Position numbers and translations under genes: made by a program
NCBI GenBank assembly: GCA_019671135.1
Contig: JAHRHY010000012.1
Location: 1,426,001-1,490,000, forward strand
Reading direction: 5' to 3'
Source: Linnemannia hyalina
Taxonomy: Eukaryota > Mortierellomycota > Mortierellomycetes > Mortierellales > Mortierellaceae
Length of the DNA stretch: 64,000 bases
Shown: one piece after another, positions 37,705 through 49,950 of the stretch
Numbering within the stretch: position 1 is the stretch's first letter
How the letters are laid out: the number at the start of each line of letters is the position of its first letter
Notes under the pieces: generated by a model
Seen by the model: the letters and a program-made list of their open reading frames with translations, nothing else
Databases searched by the model: none
Told to the model about the DNA's origin: nothing

Positions 37705-38473
37705 ATGTTACGAAAGTCAATTGCATTCGCCTGCTCCGCATTGTTTCTCCTCGCCGTCGCAACCTCGACCGTCCTCGCCGACATCCCAGAGACCGACGCT
37801 GAACACAGTAACTACGGAGACACCGCCAAAGCCAAGGAGTACGTCCTCTTTTGTCTGTCTTTTAGCCTCTGGCTGGCTCCCTTGAAGTCATGGACTAAAA
37901 TTCAGCAACTATGACCAGCATGATACTCCGACTCTACTACAATTCTCATTGAGACGCTCAGTATACCCTTATTTACCCGTTCTTCTTCCCTCAATCACCA
38001 AAAATACGAAATAGGTTCGCGAAGGAGCATATGGGAGAGAAAGGCAAGAACCTGACTGAGAAGGAGGAGCTGATGATGTTGTTCACGCTGCACGACGCCA
38101 ACAAGGACGGACACCTCGACGGAATCGAATTACGGGCGGCCTTTAGCGATTATAACGACCAGCACACCCCTAACTCTCAGTCGACTGTTACTCTCCAGCA
38201 GATGTTGGATATGATTGACCATGTCATCGGGGAAGATGATATCAACAATGAGTAAGTTCTTTTTCTGGCTTTTTTGAGTGGGGATGTGAAATAGGAGGAC
38301 ATAGCGGAAGAACCATGGAGGTGGAAGTGGAGATTTCATTTGCTCATGTTTTTTTTGCTAACACACAACACGCATGCGCGTTCTCTCTTTCTTCCTCAAT
38401 TGTTTGCAACCAATTCAGTGGCAAGATTTCGTTGGAGGAATACATGATCAGCCAGAAGTACCATGAGGGATAA
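37705..38473 (+). CDS. MCFD2/Ssp120-like secretory EF-hand protein
   Basis: Exons 37705-37838, 38015-38251 and 38419-38473 give 141 residues, as in MCFD2. A signal peptide (MLRKSIAFACSALFLLAVAT) is followed by an acidic linker, the segment EFAKEHMGEKGKNLTEKEEL, and two EF hands. Loop 1 is DANKDGHLDGIE. Loop 2 is DDINNDGKISLEE, which spans the last intron. MCFD2 binds the ERGIC-53/LMAN1 lectin and yeast Ssp120 binds Emp46/47, assisting ER-to-Golgi glycoprotein export in a calcium-dependent manner. No HDEL-type signal is at the C-terminus (ends KYHEG). It lies head-to-head with calreticulin, another calcium-binding ER protein. Confidence 0.85.
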
Positions 38474-38941
38474 GCAGGCGGCAACAAGAAAGAAAAGAAC
38501 GGAGGGCATTTCAGGAATGTTGGACAAGGTCACCTTTTCCCACGACCAGGATGTGATACTCAAGCCTCTCCACCATAGCGCACACATCATCCACCATGTT
38601 TGTTTTACCACAAAATATCACGATCGAAGGGATATCTGCTTCAAAATGCGCCGATCCTCATAGAGTGATTGTGGAATGTTGTTTATTATGAATGCATGAT
38701 GGGGTGAAGTGTTTAATAGTGTACAGTGTGAAGTGCAAAAATAGTGGTCGTTATCCGTAGAGAATGTTGCCAGCAGGATCATAGAGAGGCGTTACTTCTA
38801 CCGTAGGCCGGCCTTTACACCTACATACAGCAAGGAACAAAGAACAAAGAAAAAAATGGTAAAGTCAGGGCTCAGTCGTTTATATTTATGCTATTGGCAA
38901 TCAACCAGACGCGACAAGTCCGCGCAGAAAGGAGGAGAGGG
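38474..38941. other. Convergent spacer, nothing gene-like
   Basis: 468 bases between the MCFD2-like gene (plus) and the Som1-like gene (minus). It contains short open frames without protein character. Confidence 0.4.
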
Positions 38942-39050
38942 TTACTTTTTGAGGAGGCGGAAGACGGGTTTGCAGACGATGTTGGACGGTGAGAGATCAC
39001 AGTCGTACTGGACTAGGGAGTATAGTGTGCATTCTGGGTGCTGTTGTTGC

Positions 39051-39095
<45 letters not shown>

Positions 39096-39184
39096 GAATG
39101 AGCTTTGAAGGTGTCTTCATCTTCATGCCGCCGTGTGGGAAAATGGTCATGTGGAGGGTGTTGTTGGTCCTGTTGTTGCTGCAT
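38942..39184 (-). CDS. Small Cys-motif protein with polyQ, Som1-like (tentative)
   Basis: A single-exon frame of 80 residues, MQQQQDQQHPPHDHFPTRRH..., a run of 18 Gln, then a compact C-terminal motif. The last 32 residues contain Cys-x-Leu-x-Ser-Leu-x-Gln-Tyr-x-Cys ... Ile-Val-Cys-x-Pro-Val-x-Arg-Leu-x-Lys-Lys. This resembles my recollection of the fungal mitochondrial protein Som1, a partner of the inner-membrane peptidase Imp1/Imp2. It also resembles small intermembrane-space cysteine proteins. The conservation-like cluster of Cys, Gln-Tyr and Pro-Val, right after low-complexity sequence, argues for a real gene. The polyQ is probably a lineage-specific expansion. The assignment needs a profile search and is weak. 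Confidence 0.5.
39041..39094 (-). repeat. CAA/CAG trinucleotide repeat, 18 Gln codons
   Basis: Fifty-four bases, CAA-dominated on the minus strand (TTG on plus), inside the small Som1-like ORF. It is the longest uninterrupted trinucleotide tract in the window. Confidence 0.95.
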
Positions 39185-39404
39185 CGGTGAATGAATGTGT
39201 GGAGCTTTGAAATGTGATCACCTTTGCTCCGTTCTCTAAGCCCAAGGAAAAAGCAGGTCCTGGAACCCTGCAGAGACACAGAAATGATCATGTGATCCAC
39301 GGATCCAAAAAGCCACCTTCAAGCTCGCCTTTTCAATGTGGGACGAGGACTTTACACCTCATGCTCTTCCTTTTGTTTCCCATTTGAACAAAACAACGAC
39401 GACA

Positions 39405-42111
39405 ATGTCAACACCACCACCCCCTCCTGCTGCGGGAACTGCAGGAGCAGCCGCCACCAGCACTCTGCCAGGAGGAACAACAGGAGCAGGACCTCATGTG
39501 CACGCGGCATTACCTCCGCATGCAGGTCAGGCACCTCCACCGAAACCAAACGTGTTTGTTCGGACCTGGGGCCACCGCGGCAAGATCACCTTTGGGCTTT
39601 TCCTCGCCTACAGCAGCGCCAACTTTTTCTAGTAAGTGATACTTCGTAACGCGTTAGGCCGTGGTACCTTTTGTTTGCACCTCTTCATGGGAGGTGTTGT
39701 TATCTGACATTGGAACTAACCATAGAATTGCGTCTGTCATTTGGATCATCGTGGGAAAATAGTAATTGGCGCTTGCAAAAAATCCGTGATACCATCCCAC
39801 CGGACACTATTCTTCACTGGAGAATCACAGACGGGTATGTTACCCAACAATTGAAGCCTTTTTTCAGGGTAATAGTATTTACGAACAAACAATGATCACA
39901 ACCTTAGCCCGCCAGAGATGATATTTACGCATACAAATATTCCATTAATAGATCGATCGTGGAGACAGACACGGACAAGGGTTACTACCAAAAGGTATTG
40001 CGTGCTGCGGGCGGTGATTCACCAGCCCCAGTCTCGACATTGATTGACGTTGTGACAGCCATCAAGCATGCCAAGGATGACCCCAGGATCGTTGGTATTA
40101 TGGCCAACTTTTCGTCGGCTAACAAGACTCAGCAAGGAAAGGGGCTTGGACTGGCCCAGATTCAGGAATTGAGAAACGCGATCCAGGAGTTCAAGGAGGC
40201 CAAGGCCAAGGCTCTTGGAGGCGAGGATAAAGTCTCTCTTATTGCCTATACCGACTCTTTTGGTATGTACGCCGGTCGTCCCCTTCGGTAGCCCTTCTAT
40301 GTGTTGCGTTTTCCTGCGATCGGAAGACTCATATGATACGACACTCTATTTGAAACTGATAGACAACCAGTCGCAGTACTACTTGGCCTCGGTGTTCGAC
40401 AAGGTTTACATGCAGCCAAGCGGCAGCATTCCCTTGGTCGGACTTTCCTCGACTGTCCCCTTCTTCAAGACTCTCCTGGGTCGGTTTGGAATCCAGGTCC
40501 GAGCCGAGGCTCGCAAGGAGTACAAGAGCATGGTCAGCCCCTTCACCGAAACCGAATTACCCCCACCTCAGAAGCAAAACCTGTTTGATCTCCTCAAGGG
40601 CCTTAACTCCCAGATCTTGGCCGACATTGCCAAATCTCGTGCGCGTGCCCTTGGAAGCGACCCTGTCGAGAAACTGAACCATTTGATTCAAATCGGACCC
40701 TTCATGGGATCGGAAGCCAAGGATGAAGGTCTGGTGGATGGATTGGTGTACAAGCGGGATTGTGGAAAGATGATTGAGAAGCAGGGCGCGTTCGGATTGG
40801 CGCATTACATGCGTGTCAAGGCAAAGGAACATACCAACAAGTTGGCCAAGACTGGTGAGCCCAGTCTTGTCGTCGGAATCGTCTATCTCATCGGCGGCAT
40901 CAAGAGGTACGTTGTCATGTTATTGTTTTTGTGGTCACGAATTGATTTGCGTCACACACGCTAATTATATGTTTATATCAACTTTGTTTTTCTAGGGGTG
41001 GCGGAGATTTTGGAGCAAACACAATTGTCAAGGGTATCCGCGAGGCCGCCAACGATCCCACTGTTGATGCTGTAGTTTTGAGAATCGATTCTGGTGGAGG
41101 AGATGTGATCGCAAGTGATACGATTGGAGATGCCATCCGCTGGTGCCAGGACGAGAAGAAGAAGCCTGTCATTGTCAGTTTCGGAAACACGTCCGCCAGT
41201 GGAGGATACTTTGTCTCTACCCACGCCAAGGCTATCATGGCTCAACGTAAGTCTGTGGGGTTTGTTTTAAGTCAACAAAATTGATCGCTCTATTGCGCTG
41301 TTATTTTCTAAGATACTAACATATAATCCTATCGATCTAACAATAATAGCGACGACGGTGACGGGAAGTATTGGAGTAGCGTCGTTGAGACCATACTTCA
41401 CGCCCGAGTTCTTCAAGCTGATCGGTGTGAGCGTGGAGCAGTTCTTTACCGGATCCTCGGATACCTCCTTCTTGAACGATTTGGAGGGAGCCGCTTTGAC
41501 GCGGTACAAGCGTCAAATCGATGTTACTTACTCGGACTTTGTAAAACGCGTTGCTGATGGCAGGAATCTGACGATTGAGCAAGTCGAGAACGTTGCTGGC
41601 GGTCGTGTCATGAACGGCAAGGAGGCTCTTAAAGGTACATTACACCAACAGCGTCATTTCTTCGACCACATTTTTGCTTATTGTGCCATATCATTTTTCT
41701 TCTCCCTTTTTTTATATCAAGCTAACAATCCTTTTCTGTTCGGCATCTTCAACAATAGCTGGACTGGTGGATAAGCTGGGAGGACTGTCACAGGCTGTCC
41801 GGCTCGCAGGAGATTATGGCCTCGAAGCCCACAAGGCCGCGGGACATCTGCCCTCCATCGTGCAGGTCGAGAACATTGTAGTCAAGGTCTTCCCTAAACC
41901 CAAACCTTGGTTACAGCAGCTCGTGGAATCGATGACAGGGGATGAGGCGGTGGATATGTATGCCAAGGAGAAGGTCCGGGCTATGATGATGAAGGTGTGG
42001 TCTGGGGACTTTGGAGGGTTGATCCAGGAGATGGGGTTGGGGGAGGAGGTTTTTGGAGGTAGCGGGGTGGGGCAGCAAAGGCTTGAGATTGAGGATTTGA
42101 GGGTCGTGTAG
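39405..42111 (+). CDS. SppA-type signal peptide peptidase / protease IV (S49)
   Basis: Exons 39405-39631, 39763-39834, 39952-40262, 40363-40906, 40996-41246, 41350-41634 and 41759-42111 give 680 residues. A Pro/Ala/Gly-rich N-terminus (~1-45) precedes a hydrophobic segment (GKITFGLFLAYSSANFF). Two tandem S49-like domains follow, as in bacterial SppA. The probable catalytic Lys is in EARKEYKSMVSPF (~257) in the first domain. The nucleophile Ser is in NTSASGGYFVST (~451) in the second. Spacing of about 195 matches E. coli SppA (Lys209/Ser409). DAVVLRIDSGGGDVIASD and TGSIGV are further family marks. Likely membrane-bound, of bacterial/organelle ancestry; the compartment is not clear. An in-frame ATG at 39336 is possible but weaker. 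Confidence 0.9.
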
Positions 42112-43735
42112 CTTAGTGTGTAAGTGGAGAGGTGGTTCCTTTAATAGACCTGTTTTCGGAAACTACGTCCGCTTTTTCTCTTGAAAGGATGAGAAGTGAT
42201 GTTTTACTTCTCTAGGTCAATGCTATTACTTTGAAGGTGATTCAAAAACATAGAAAAGAATGAATCACCGATGGAACCTTATGGCAAAAAAGATCACCGC
42301 CTCGCTCGCGTCTATCAGTCTCAACTCTTCCTGATCATAGATTGGATTTTGAGATATCTCGTCCCGTCTCACGTTGTTGCACTCTATGATCTATCAATGT
42401 GTTCTAATATTATTTTTGATCGGGGAAAAAAGGCAAGGCGAAGCGAGGCTAGAGCCCTGAACAATGCTGATGAGAAACATGCGTCCATGCCCACACACAC
42501 AGACAATGCGATGACCAAGATTCCTTCCAGTGCAAAAAAATACAATAAGGTCAGTGTGATGGTACGGCGTATGTTTGGAGATGAGATATGTAATTTCATG
42601 CCCAGAAAAGGACATCATATCACATAATTGCTCAAAAGGGTCCTTCTGTTTCTCGACGCTCGCCCTCAATCTCGTTTTTTTTTTTTTTGTTCACATCATT
42701 GTCACAAAAGCTCATATAATACGAAGAGAACTAACCCTTACACCGTCCTTCCTTTCCTGAACTCCCTTGCAGCTCATCCCGCAGTCTTTTTTTGTTTCTT
42801 TCTCGTACCTCCTCTCACGATCTCACACTCTCCTATTCGAATTTGTTTCATGCAAACCGAATGACCTGTTGTTCTTCTTTGGAGTTGGATGCCAGTTTGG
42901 AAACAATGTGAAGGTAGTGAACAAATATGCAACATTTCTGTTCAGACAGATAGAAGACGTCAGTGCATTAGGGGTTAATAAGGTGGCGAAAAGTCGACAG
43001 CGTTGTGACAAACAATAATGCTAATAAACAATGCAAGAAGAGGAGAGGCAAATGAATTGGCAAGGACAAGGTGCAGGTTCAAAATCATGGGCCATTCGAA
43101 CCCCCGTGTACCTTTGTGTGGATGCTTGTTGCCTTTTCGAGGCATGAACGAGTGTTTTTGCCTTGTTCTTGCTGTTCTCAGGAGTAAGGAAGTGCGTGTA
43201 CGTGCAATTGCTAGATAACTGACGGATGCACTTGCGTGTCGACATTGATGTGAGCACTTCTTTTGGTTTGATGAAGATGACGAAACAAATGGACGATATT
43301 TTGCGTTCATGGTTCAATTCAGAGGTTCATCCAGCTGCCTGACTGAGGCTGAGGCTCAGTTATAAGGGAGAGTGAGTTAGCCAATGTGAGCCCCAGCGCA
43401 GAGGAAGGAAGGGCGGAAGGTGCATCCGGTGACCGACTGACTGACTGTTCTGTTCGTTGTTAGTCAGACTCGCGTCTCTTAAAAAGACAAAGTGCACTTT
43501 CCTCTTCTTCTTCTTCTTCTTCTTCTTTGCCTTTTCCCCCTCTTTCCACAACCCATTGCCATCCTTCTCTTCCTTCACAGCCTTTTTTCTTATTATTTAC
43601 TCCGACTCCCCTTCCCTTCATTCCCCTTTGATTCCCATTAACCCTTTTTACTTTCATATTTGATACACACACTCTCATACAAACAAACAAAAGTCAAACA
43701 CAAAAAAACCAGTAACCCAACCCATCAATTCAACT
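42112..43735. other. 1.6-kb intergenic region before fungalysin
   Basis: Between two plus-strand genes. It holds a T15-type run (42676-42690), an 'actgactgactg'-type short repeat at 43433-43446, a (TTC)n tract at 43502-43528 and, from about 43540, a C/T-rich promoter block leading to the fungalysin start. Several 60-130 codon frames show no protein character. Confidence 0.4.
43502..43528. repeat. (CTT)n microsatellite
   Basis: About nine units of ctt/ttc in the promoter-proximal region of the fungalysin gene. Confidence 0.9.
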
Positions 43736-46338
43736 ATGAAGGTTTTCTCCCTCGTTGCAGCCGTCGCCCTGGCCTCCGCAGCCTCCGTCTCAGCCCACCG
43801 CTCCCACGTCCAGCCCTTCGGCCCCGACCTTGCCCACCAAGAATACAGCGCCCCTTCTTCTTCCTCCTCCTCGTTCGCACCCTCCACCCCCTTGTTTAGA
43901 GGATCCGCGTCCAACCCTGCAAAGGCCGCCACGGACTTTGTCGAACAACGCCTCACCTCTTCCGACTACATCGTCAAGAACGCCTACACCTCCAAGCATA
44001 ATGGAGTGACGCATGTGTACTTCCGTCAGGTGGTTGATGGACTTGAGGTTGTGAATGGAGACATTAATGTTAACGTTGACAAGGATGGCCAGGTCATTTC
44101 TTTTGGAAACTCGTTCTACAAGGGTGACAAGGCTCACAACAACGCCTATAAGGGTGGACGCCGTTTCGGGAAGCGGGACCTGTCGTTTGGAACGATCAAG
44201 GAGTGGATTAAGCAGGAGACCGAGGAGTTTATGGAGGAAGAAGGTCGTCAATTGTCTTTTGGACGCTGGGGTCGTCGTCCTCACCACGAGGTAAGCATTT
44301 TTCTAGTTCTTTATTGTTTTGTCTATGTAGCTAAGTGTGGCGCCCCAACAAAAAAAAAAAAAAAAGAACGAAGGAAGGGAACCATGGGGGGCACAGTAAG
44401 AGAGGAAATGGTGTCAAGCCCAACTAAAAAAAAAAGGAGCTAGCTTAATGAGCTGTGTGCGCCAAGGAGTGTTCAGACAAATGGCTAAAAAAAGGGAGGA
44501 TGGTAGTGTACCAGGACCAAGAGGAATGATGAGCCATGTGACCTGCATGACGACAGCGGGGTTGAATCGGGACCTTATTTGGATGAACAAAGGGGTGGTG
44601 ACTCGTTCACTCGTACTCATAGGCTGGGGCTCTATTGGATTGGATGTATGGTGGGGGCACAGTAACAACGGTTATTGGTCAAGGAACAATGGGAAAAGAA
44701 CCACACACTATATGAACCATCCCCCACAGTCAGCTGTCGTCTATTGTGTTAACAATGAAACTAATCCACACACCTCCATCGACCCAAATATAACAATAGC
44801 GCAAGCCGGAGCAGCCTGCCAAGCCCGAGGGTGTCGTCTCCCCTCAGGATGCCTTGGCTTCCTTCGCACGATTCCTCAACGTCGAGATTCCCCGCCCCGA
44901 GGACATGGATATCGTCGCCACCACCTCCGTCCGCGCCGACAAGGCCGATATCATCATGACCAACTGCCCCCTCACCGCCAACGGCGAGGTCCCCGTCAAC
45001 CAAGCCTACATTCAAACCTCCGACGGTGAGCTCAGACTCGTCTACGACTTCAAAGTCGAAATGAAGGACACCGACAACTGGTTCCACACCCAGGTCGATG
45101 CCAAGACTGGTAAGGTTCTCCAGGTCATCGACTGGGTCTCGGACGCCACCTACAACGTCTTTCCCATGGGAATCAACGACCCCGAGGAGGGCAAGCGCCA
45201 GCTGGTCAAGGACCCCCACCACGTCCCCGCCTCTCCTCTCGGATGGAACCGTCAGTCGCAGGACAAGAACTTTACCACCACCATCGGAAACAACGTCTTT
45301 GCTGGAGAGAACCGCAGGAACGGAAACGACTGGGAGAACAACCCCAAGCCAGAGGGTAAGGTCGGAAAGGATGGCGAGTTGACCTTTGATTTCCCCATCG
45401 ACTTTGACAAGGAGCCCTCGACCTACATCGATGCTGCCGTTACCAACCTGTTCTACTGGAACAACCAGGTCCACGATGTCTTCCACCACTATGGCTTCGA
45501 TGAGGAGTCCGGCAACTTCCAGGAGAACAACTTTGGAAAGGGAGGTCTGGGTAACGATGCCGTCATTGCCAACGCCCAGGACGGCTCTGGATACAACAAC
45601 GCCAACTTTGCCACGCCTCCCGATGGTCAGCACGGTCAGATGCGCATGTACGTCTGGGATATTACTGACCCCATGCGCGATGGAGACTTGGAGTCAGGCA
45701 TCATCATCCACGAGTACGCCCACGGTATCTCGACCCGCTTGACCGGAGGACCCGCCAACTCTGGATGCCTTGGTTGGGGAGAGGCCGGTGGTATGGGAGA
45801 GGGATGGGGCGATTTCTTTGCGACCATGTTCCGCCAGAAGCCCGAGCACGATTTTAAGTCCGAGTTCACGATGGGAGCCTACTCTGCTAGCGGAAACGGC
45901 ATCCGTCGCTTCCCTTACTCAACCTCGCTCGACACCAACCCCGAGACGTTCAAGATCATGGACAAGTCGGAGTACTGGGGTGTCCACGCCAAGGGTGAGG
46001 TCTGGGCTGAGATGCTCTACGAGGTCTACCGTAACCTGAACTTGCGCCTGCCCTTCACCGAGGAGTGGTACACCGACGACAAGACCAAGTACGCCAACAC
46101 GCTTGTGCTCCAATTGGTCGTCGATGGATTGAAGTTGCAGCCCTGCATGCCCTCATTCATCCAGGCCCGTGACGCTATTCTTCAGGCCGAGAAGCTCTTG
46201 ACCAAGGGCGAGTACCAGTGCGATATCTGGAGGGCGTTCACCAAGCGCGGCTTGGGCCCCAAGGCTAAGGTTATTGGTGCCAACTTCCCCTTCGGCACCG
46301 TCCGTACCGAGTCCTTTGACCTCCCCAAGAACTGCTAA
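43736..46338 (+). CDS. Secreted fungalysin metalloprotease (M36)
   Basis: Exons 43736-44290 and 44800-46338 encode 697 residues. A signal peptide (MKVFSLVAAVALASAASVSA) precedes an FTP propeptide (SDYIVKNAYTSKHNGVTHVYFRQ is in this segment) and the zinc peptidase domain. The active-site motif is HEYAHGISTRLTGG (HExxH), followed by the downstream Glu region GEGWGDFFATMF. Further marks are YWNNQVHDVFHHYGFDE and GEVWAEMLYEVY. A C-terminal Cys pair (CDIW... and the terminal NC) is also typical. Fungalysins are secreted endopeptidases that degrade extracellular proteins, including keratin, elastin and plant chitinases in some fungi. It depends on the propeptide for folding and latency. The intron of 509 bases is longer than most here. 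A C/T-rich promoter precedes it. Confidence 0.95.
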
Positions 46339-46748
46339 AGTTCTCTCTCTTTGATACCTGTTTCTTGTTTATATATTTTTCTTTCTTCTATTTAGCCCTC
46401 TCTTCTTCCTCCTCAATCACGTTTGATGATTTATGTATTTTACTTTGCTCAATGCCTTCTCTTTAAGACTAAATAAAAACTCGCTTCAACGAGGATAAAA
46501 AAAAACTTCGGTTGAGTGTGGGTATGTGTGTGTACCTGAGCTACAAGGACAAGAGGATTCTGTGCGGGCTTCAGAATGTGTTCCTAAGATAATTTGACAT
46601 AACCTTTAGGGTACTCATGTCCTGGAGGGTAGGAAAAGGATAAGGACTTGCTCCTCGCAGCCTTTTCTTTCTTCCTTTTCTTTCTTCAATCTCTTTATAC
46701 CTCTCTTTACACAACTCACTACTACTCAACCCCTTTCCATACATCCTC
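46339..46748. other. Spacer fungalysin to F-box gene
   Basis: 410 bases with an AATAAAA signal at 46471-46478 for fungalysin and a C/T-rich promoter from 46660. Nothing else is seen. Confidence 0.4.
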
Positions 46749-49188
46749 ATGGCCCACCATCATCCCCTAGCGCAAACAACACCACCGTCACGACAGACAG
46801 GAACAGCACACCTGCCGACTGAACTACTCCTCGAGATCTTTCTCCGCGTCGCCCTTCTTCATCCAGATCCAAACAGTCTCCACAACCTCACGGCCGTCAA
46901 CCAGGAATGGAGGGCGGTCTTCAAGACCTATGAGGGGATCCTCTGGCGGACCGCTGCCCTCTCTGCCTTTCCCGGAGCCTGCTTCTCCTCCACTTCGTCA
47001 GTCAGCGACGCCGACTCCATGGATACTGAGTATTGGCGAGAGACGTTTCTGATACATTGCGGGTGGGCTTCAAGAAGGGCTGTGACCACAGTAGTTGTTG
47101 TCCCTGGTCCACCACCATCACCTTCAGCCTCCTCCTCCTCCTTGTCGCCATCGCCATCGCCATCGCCATCGCCATCGGACCAGATTGGGCGGGCTACGGT
47201 TTCTGATGCTTCTGTTACTGCTCCTGTGGTTGTATCAATTCAAGAGGCGACGGCGCTCCTTCTCCAAGCGAGTAGTTCTGATTCAGGTTCGGGTTTGATG
47301 TCGTCATCGGACGGTCATCAACATCATCATCACCAGCACCAGCATCATGTTCACGATCACCACCTCTTGATGGACCAGCCACATCTGTCTCTGGATTCGA
47401 TGCACCGTGGCGAAGCGTCAACCACTACCAGCACTAATGGTCACAAGCAGCAGCAGCAGCAGCTCCAACAGAAGCATGCATGCAGCAGCACCACCAACAA
47501 CACAGCCAGAATGTCGCCTCCTCTACTATCTACAGACGCTAATGTAGCAGAGATTTTGAGCTGCAGTCTGTGCACGTACTCGGATGTCTGCCTCATCCCC
47601 CAAGCCGGGATCATTGTACGAACCTATCGTACTCGCACGGGAGGACCGTTGATGCAGGTGCTTGATTGGGCGCTGCAGCATTCTATCGATTTAGGGCCTC
47701 ATCGTCGTGATGATAGCGAGATGAGTGATCCTGATGCTGATGATGGGAGCGATGGGGAGACGGAGACGGAGCCTGTGATGGAGGAGGAAGAAGAGGGTCA
47801 TCAGGATCTAATCTCGGGGATGGATGTTAATGACGAAGGCACGTTGCTTGTTTCATGCTCGATTGATGGCACTATACGGGTGTGGGATGTGTTGGTGGCA
47901 GAATTTGGCGATGCATATCAACGAGATTCGAAAGGGAAGGGGAAGAAGGGTAATGCGGCGAAGGAAGGACAGGAGTTCTTGGAGAAGATGGATAAGTTTG
48001 GGTGTCCTGTCCGCGCACGGAGGTTGCTTACTGGTCATGTTGGCTGGGTTAATGGTAAGGTTCCTTCTTTCTTTCTTTTTTTTTGAACTATGAAGGTGAT
48101 AACACGCCATCAAAGGCACCCAAAGATAATTTTAGTTTTCTAACAGGCAGCATTTACTTTTTTCGCGTGATTTTTTTTTCTCATAAGCTGTCGCGGTCGA
48201 AGACACAACAGTGGTCAGCGGCGGATCAGACCACACGGTCCGGATCTGGGACGCCCTCTCCGGCACACTCCTCCATCTCATTTCTGACCTCTTCACAACC
48301 CGCGATCTCGACCTCGGAGTCTTTTCCGTCGCCATCCGCAAGCCCCCTTGCTCCACCCCCACTACCAATGAATCGGGTATCATCGCTGTCGGAACCGTGA
48401 TCGAAGGGTACCAGCTCTTTTCTCTGTCCACAGGGGACCTAATCATGGAACTGGACGAGCCATTGACGTCGCGACAGCATACCGAGTTCGAGACTGAGAC
48501 GTACCAGCAGTATGCGGCCAAGGTTGCGATTACTGAGACGGTGATCGTGACGAATTCGAAATTGAGGGGGATGTTGTGTGTATGGTGTCGAAGGACAGGG
48601 GAGTTACTGTACCGGATTCGCGTCTGCCCTGTTCCCCTCGGTAAAGGCCGTGTGGAGAAGCAGCGAAAAAGAAGGAGAATGGTGAGCTGTAGTTTGAGCG
48701 AGTCTAGTCGCATTGCTTCGAAACCGAGACGAGTTCAGGGAGATGAAGAGGACGAGGATGAAGAAGAGGAGGAGGTGGAGACAATTCATACATTCAAGGT
48801 CAACAAGTCGGGGTCGATGCTGATGTGCACCCTTTGCGATGGAAGGGTTGCGTTGTTTGAGTTTGGGAGGAGTCGGAAGAGCGCGACGGAGAAGGAGGTG
48901 GTGGTGTCCATGTTGGACTGTTTTGATTCACGGCTGAGGTCTGCTTCAGGTTTTGGTGGAGTGACAGTTGTTGGCGAAGACGGTGATGATGTTCAGCAGC
49001 ATATTGGGCATGACCAGGAGCAAGAACATCCACCAGCATCCTCAGCGACTGGTGTAGCTACAGTAGAATCAATAGTGCAAGACGAACAAGAAGGAGGCGA
49101 AGGGGAGGATGCTTGCAGTGGTGGTGGAGCGTTGGCTTGGATCTGGTCCCGCGACCGACGTGGTGACCAGCGCGTTGTTCTTGTTTAG
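46749..49188 (+). CDS. F-box/WD40 repeat protein
   Basis: Exons 46749-48054 and 48188-49188 give 768 residues. An N-terminal F-box (~22-65: LPTELLLEIFLRVALL ... WRAVFK) would bind Skp1 in an SCF ubiquitin ligase. A Ser/His/Gln-rich disordered stretch (~115-250) follows, containing SPSPSPSPS and HHHHQHQHH. Then come WD40 blades: LVSCSIDGTIRVWDVL, a His-containing turn LLTGHVGWVNG, and VVSGGSDHTVRIWDAL. The C-terminal ~300 residues give weaker blades with acidic linkers. Substrate specificity of the putative SCF complex is unknown. The intron acceptor is CATAAG, one of the few not ending in TAG. The start ATG has C/T context but is the only upstream ATG before the F-box. Confidence 0.82.
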
Positions 49189-49380
49189 ACCTTATCTTTT
49201 TTCAGAGTACATCCAACAGGAATACACTAGCATAAACAAAAAAAAATCAAACAACAAAAACATACGTTCAAGGGGCTCGGGTTCCTTAACTTCAGAAGTA
49301 ATCACCGTCCTTGTTATCCGTCCCAGGGTCAACACCATACGAACTATACACAACGTTGACCTTCTTCATCTGGTAAACCC

Positions 49381-49950
49381 TTAACGTACTATTCGAATCC
49401 TCCAATCCTTCAATCTGTCCTTCTCCAATCCCGCCTGAACACATGGGGAGGAAACCAACCCCTCAGTATCAACACCCTTGATGGCAGCCTGTTTCCCAAG
49501 CATTTCGATATAAGAGACAGGGGTGGTGACGAGAGAGGCAAGGTTGGTGACGGGGATTTGGTTAAAGATAGTGGTGTTTGATCGAGGGATGATGGTTATG
49601 TTTGGGGTGGGGGTTCCCGCATTGAGTAAGGATGTAGGTTGTGTTGAGGGAGGTGATTTGAGAACTTTGTAGTTTAGGTTGCAGGTGATGCTGAACAATG
49701 CGCCACCGTCGACTAGTTGCGCGATTGAGAGGCGAAGGAGGAGGTGCTCGGTTAGATCATAAAGATGTTTTGGTTTTGTCTTCTGCCATCGGACGAGAAT
49801 GGCATGTACAGAGGGTTACATTGGACTTGTCGGGGAAGTAGTCCATGGTGGGGTCATAGGTCGTGACACGGATCGAGTCCTGCTGTCCGGAGGTTTGTAC
49901 AACCAGGAAAGGGAACCTGGAGTAAAATGGCGGCAACTGCCTTGGCCATA
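49381..49950 (-). pseudogene. N-terminal half of a secreted 'periplasmic-binding-protein-like' gene, decayed
   Basis: On the minus strand, in shifting frames, the segment encodes GQQDSIRVTTYDPTMDYFPD, then LVDGGALFSITCNLNYKVL, then QIPVTNLASLVTTPVSYIEM and GVDTEGLVSSPCVQAG. These follow the order and style of the N-terminal part of a family of fungal secreted proteins annotated as periplasmic-binding/TroA-like. The piece is cut by frame changes and stops soon after the Pro-Cys motif. No promoter or signal peptide remains visible. The matching C-terminal part lies 6 kb away on the same strand (55930-56740) in the wrong order. Family identity rests on recall of motif style, not on a search. Confidence 0.5.

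Noticed and set aside
44761..45633. 290-codon minus-strand frame opposite fungalysin
   Set aside because: Shadow of a highly codon-biased gene; Val/Gly/Asp-rich with no motif.
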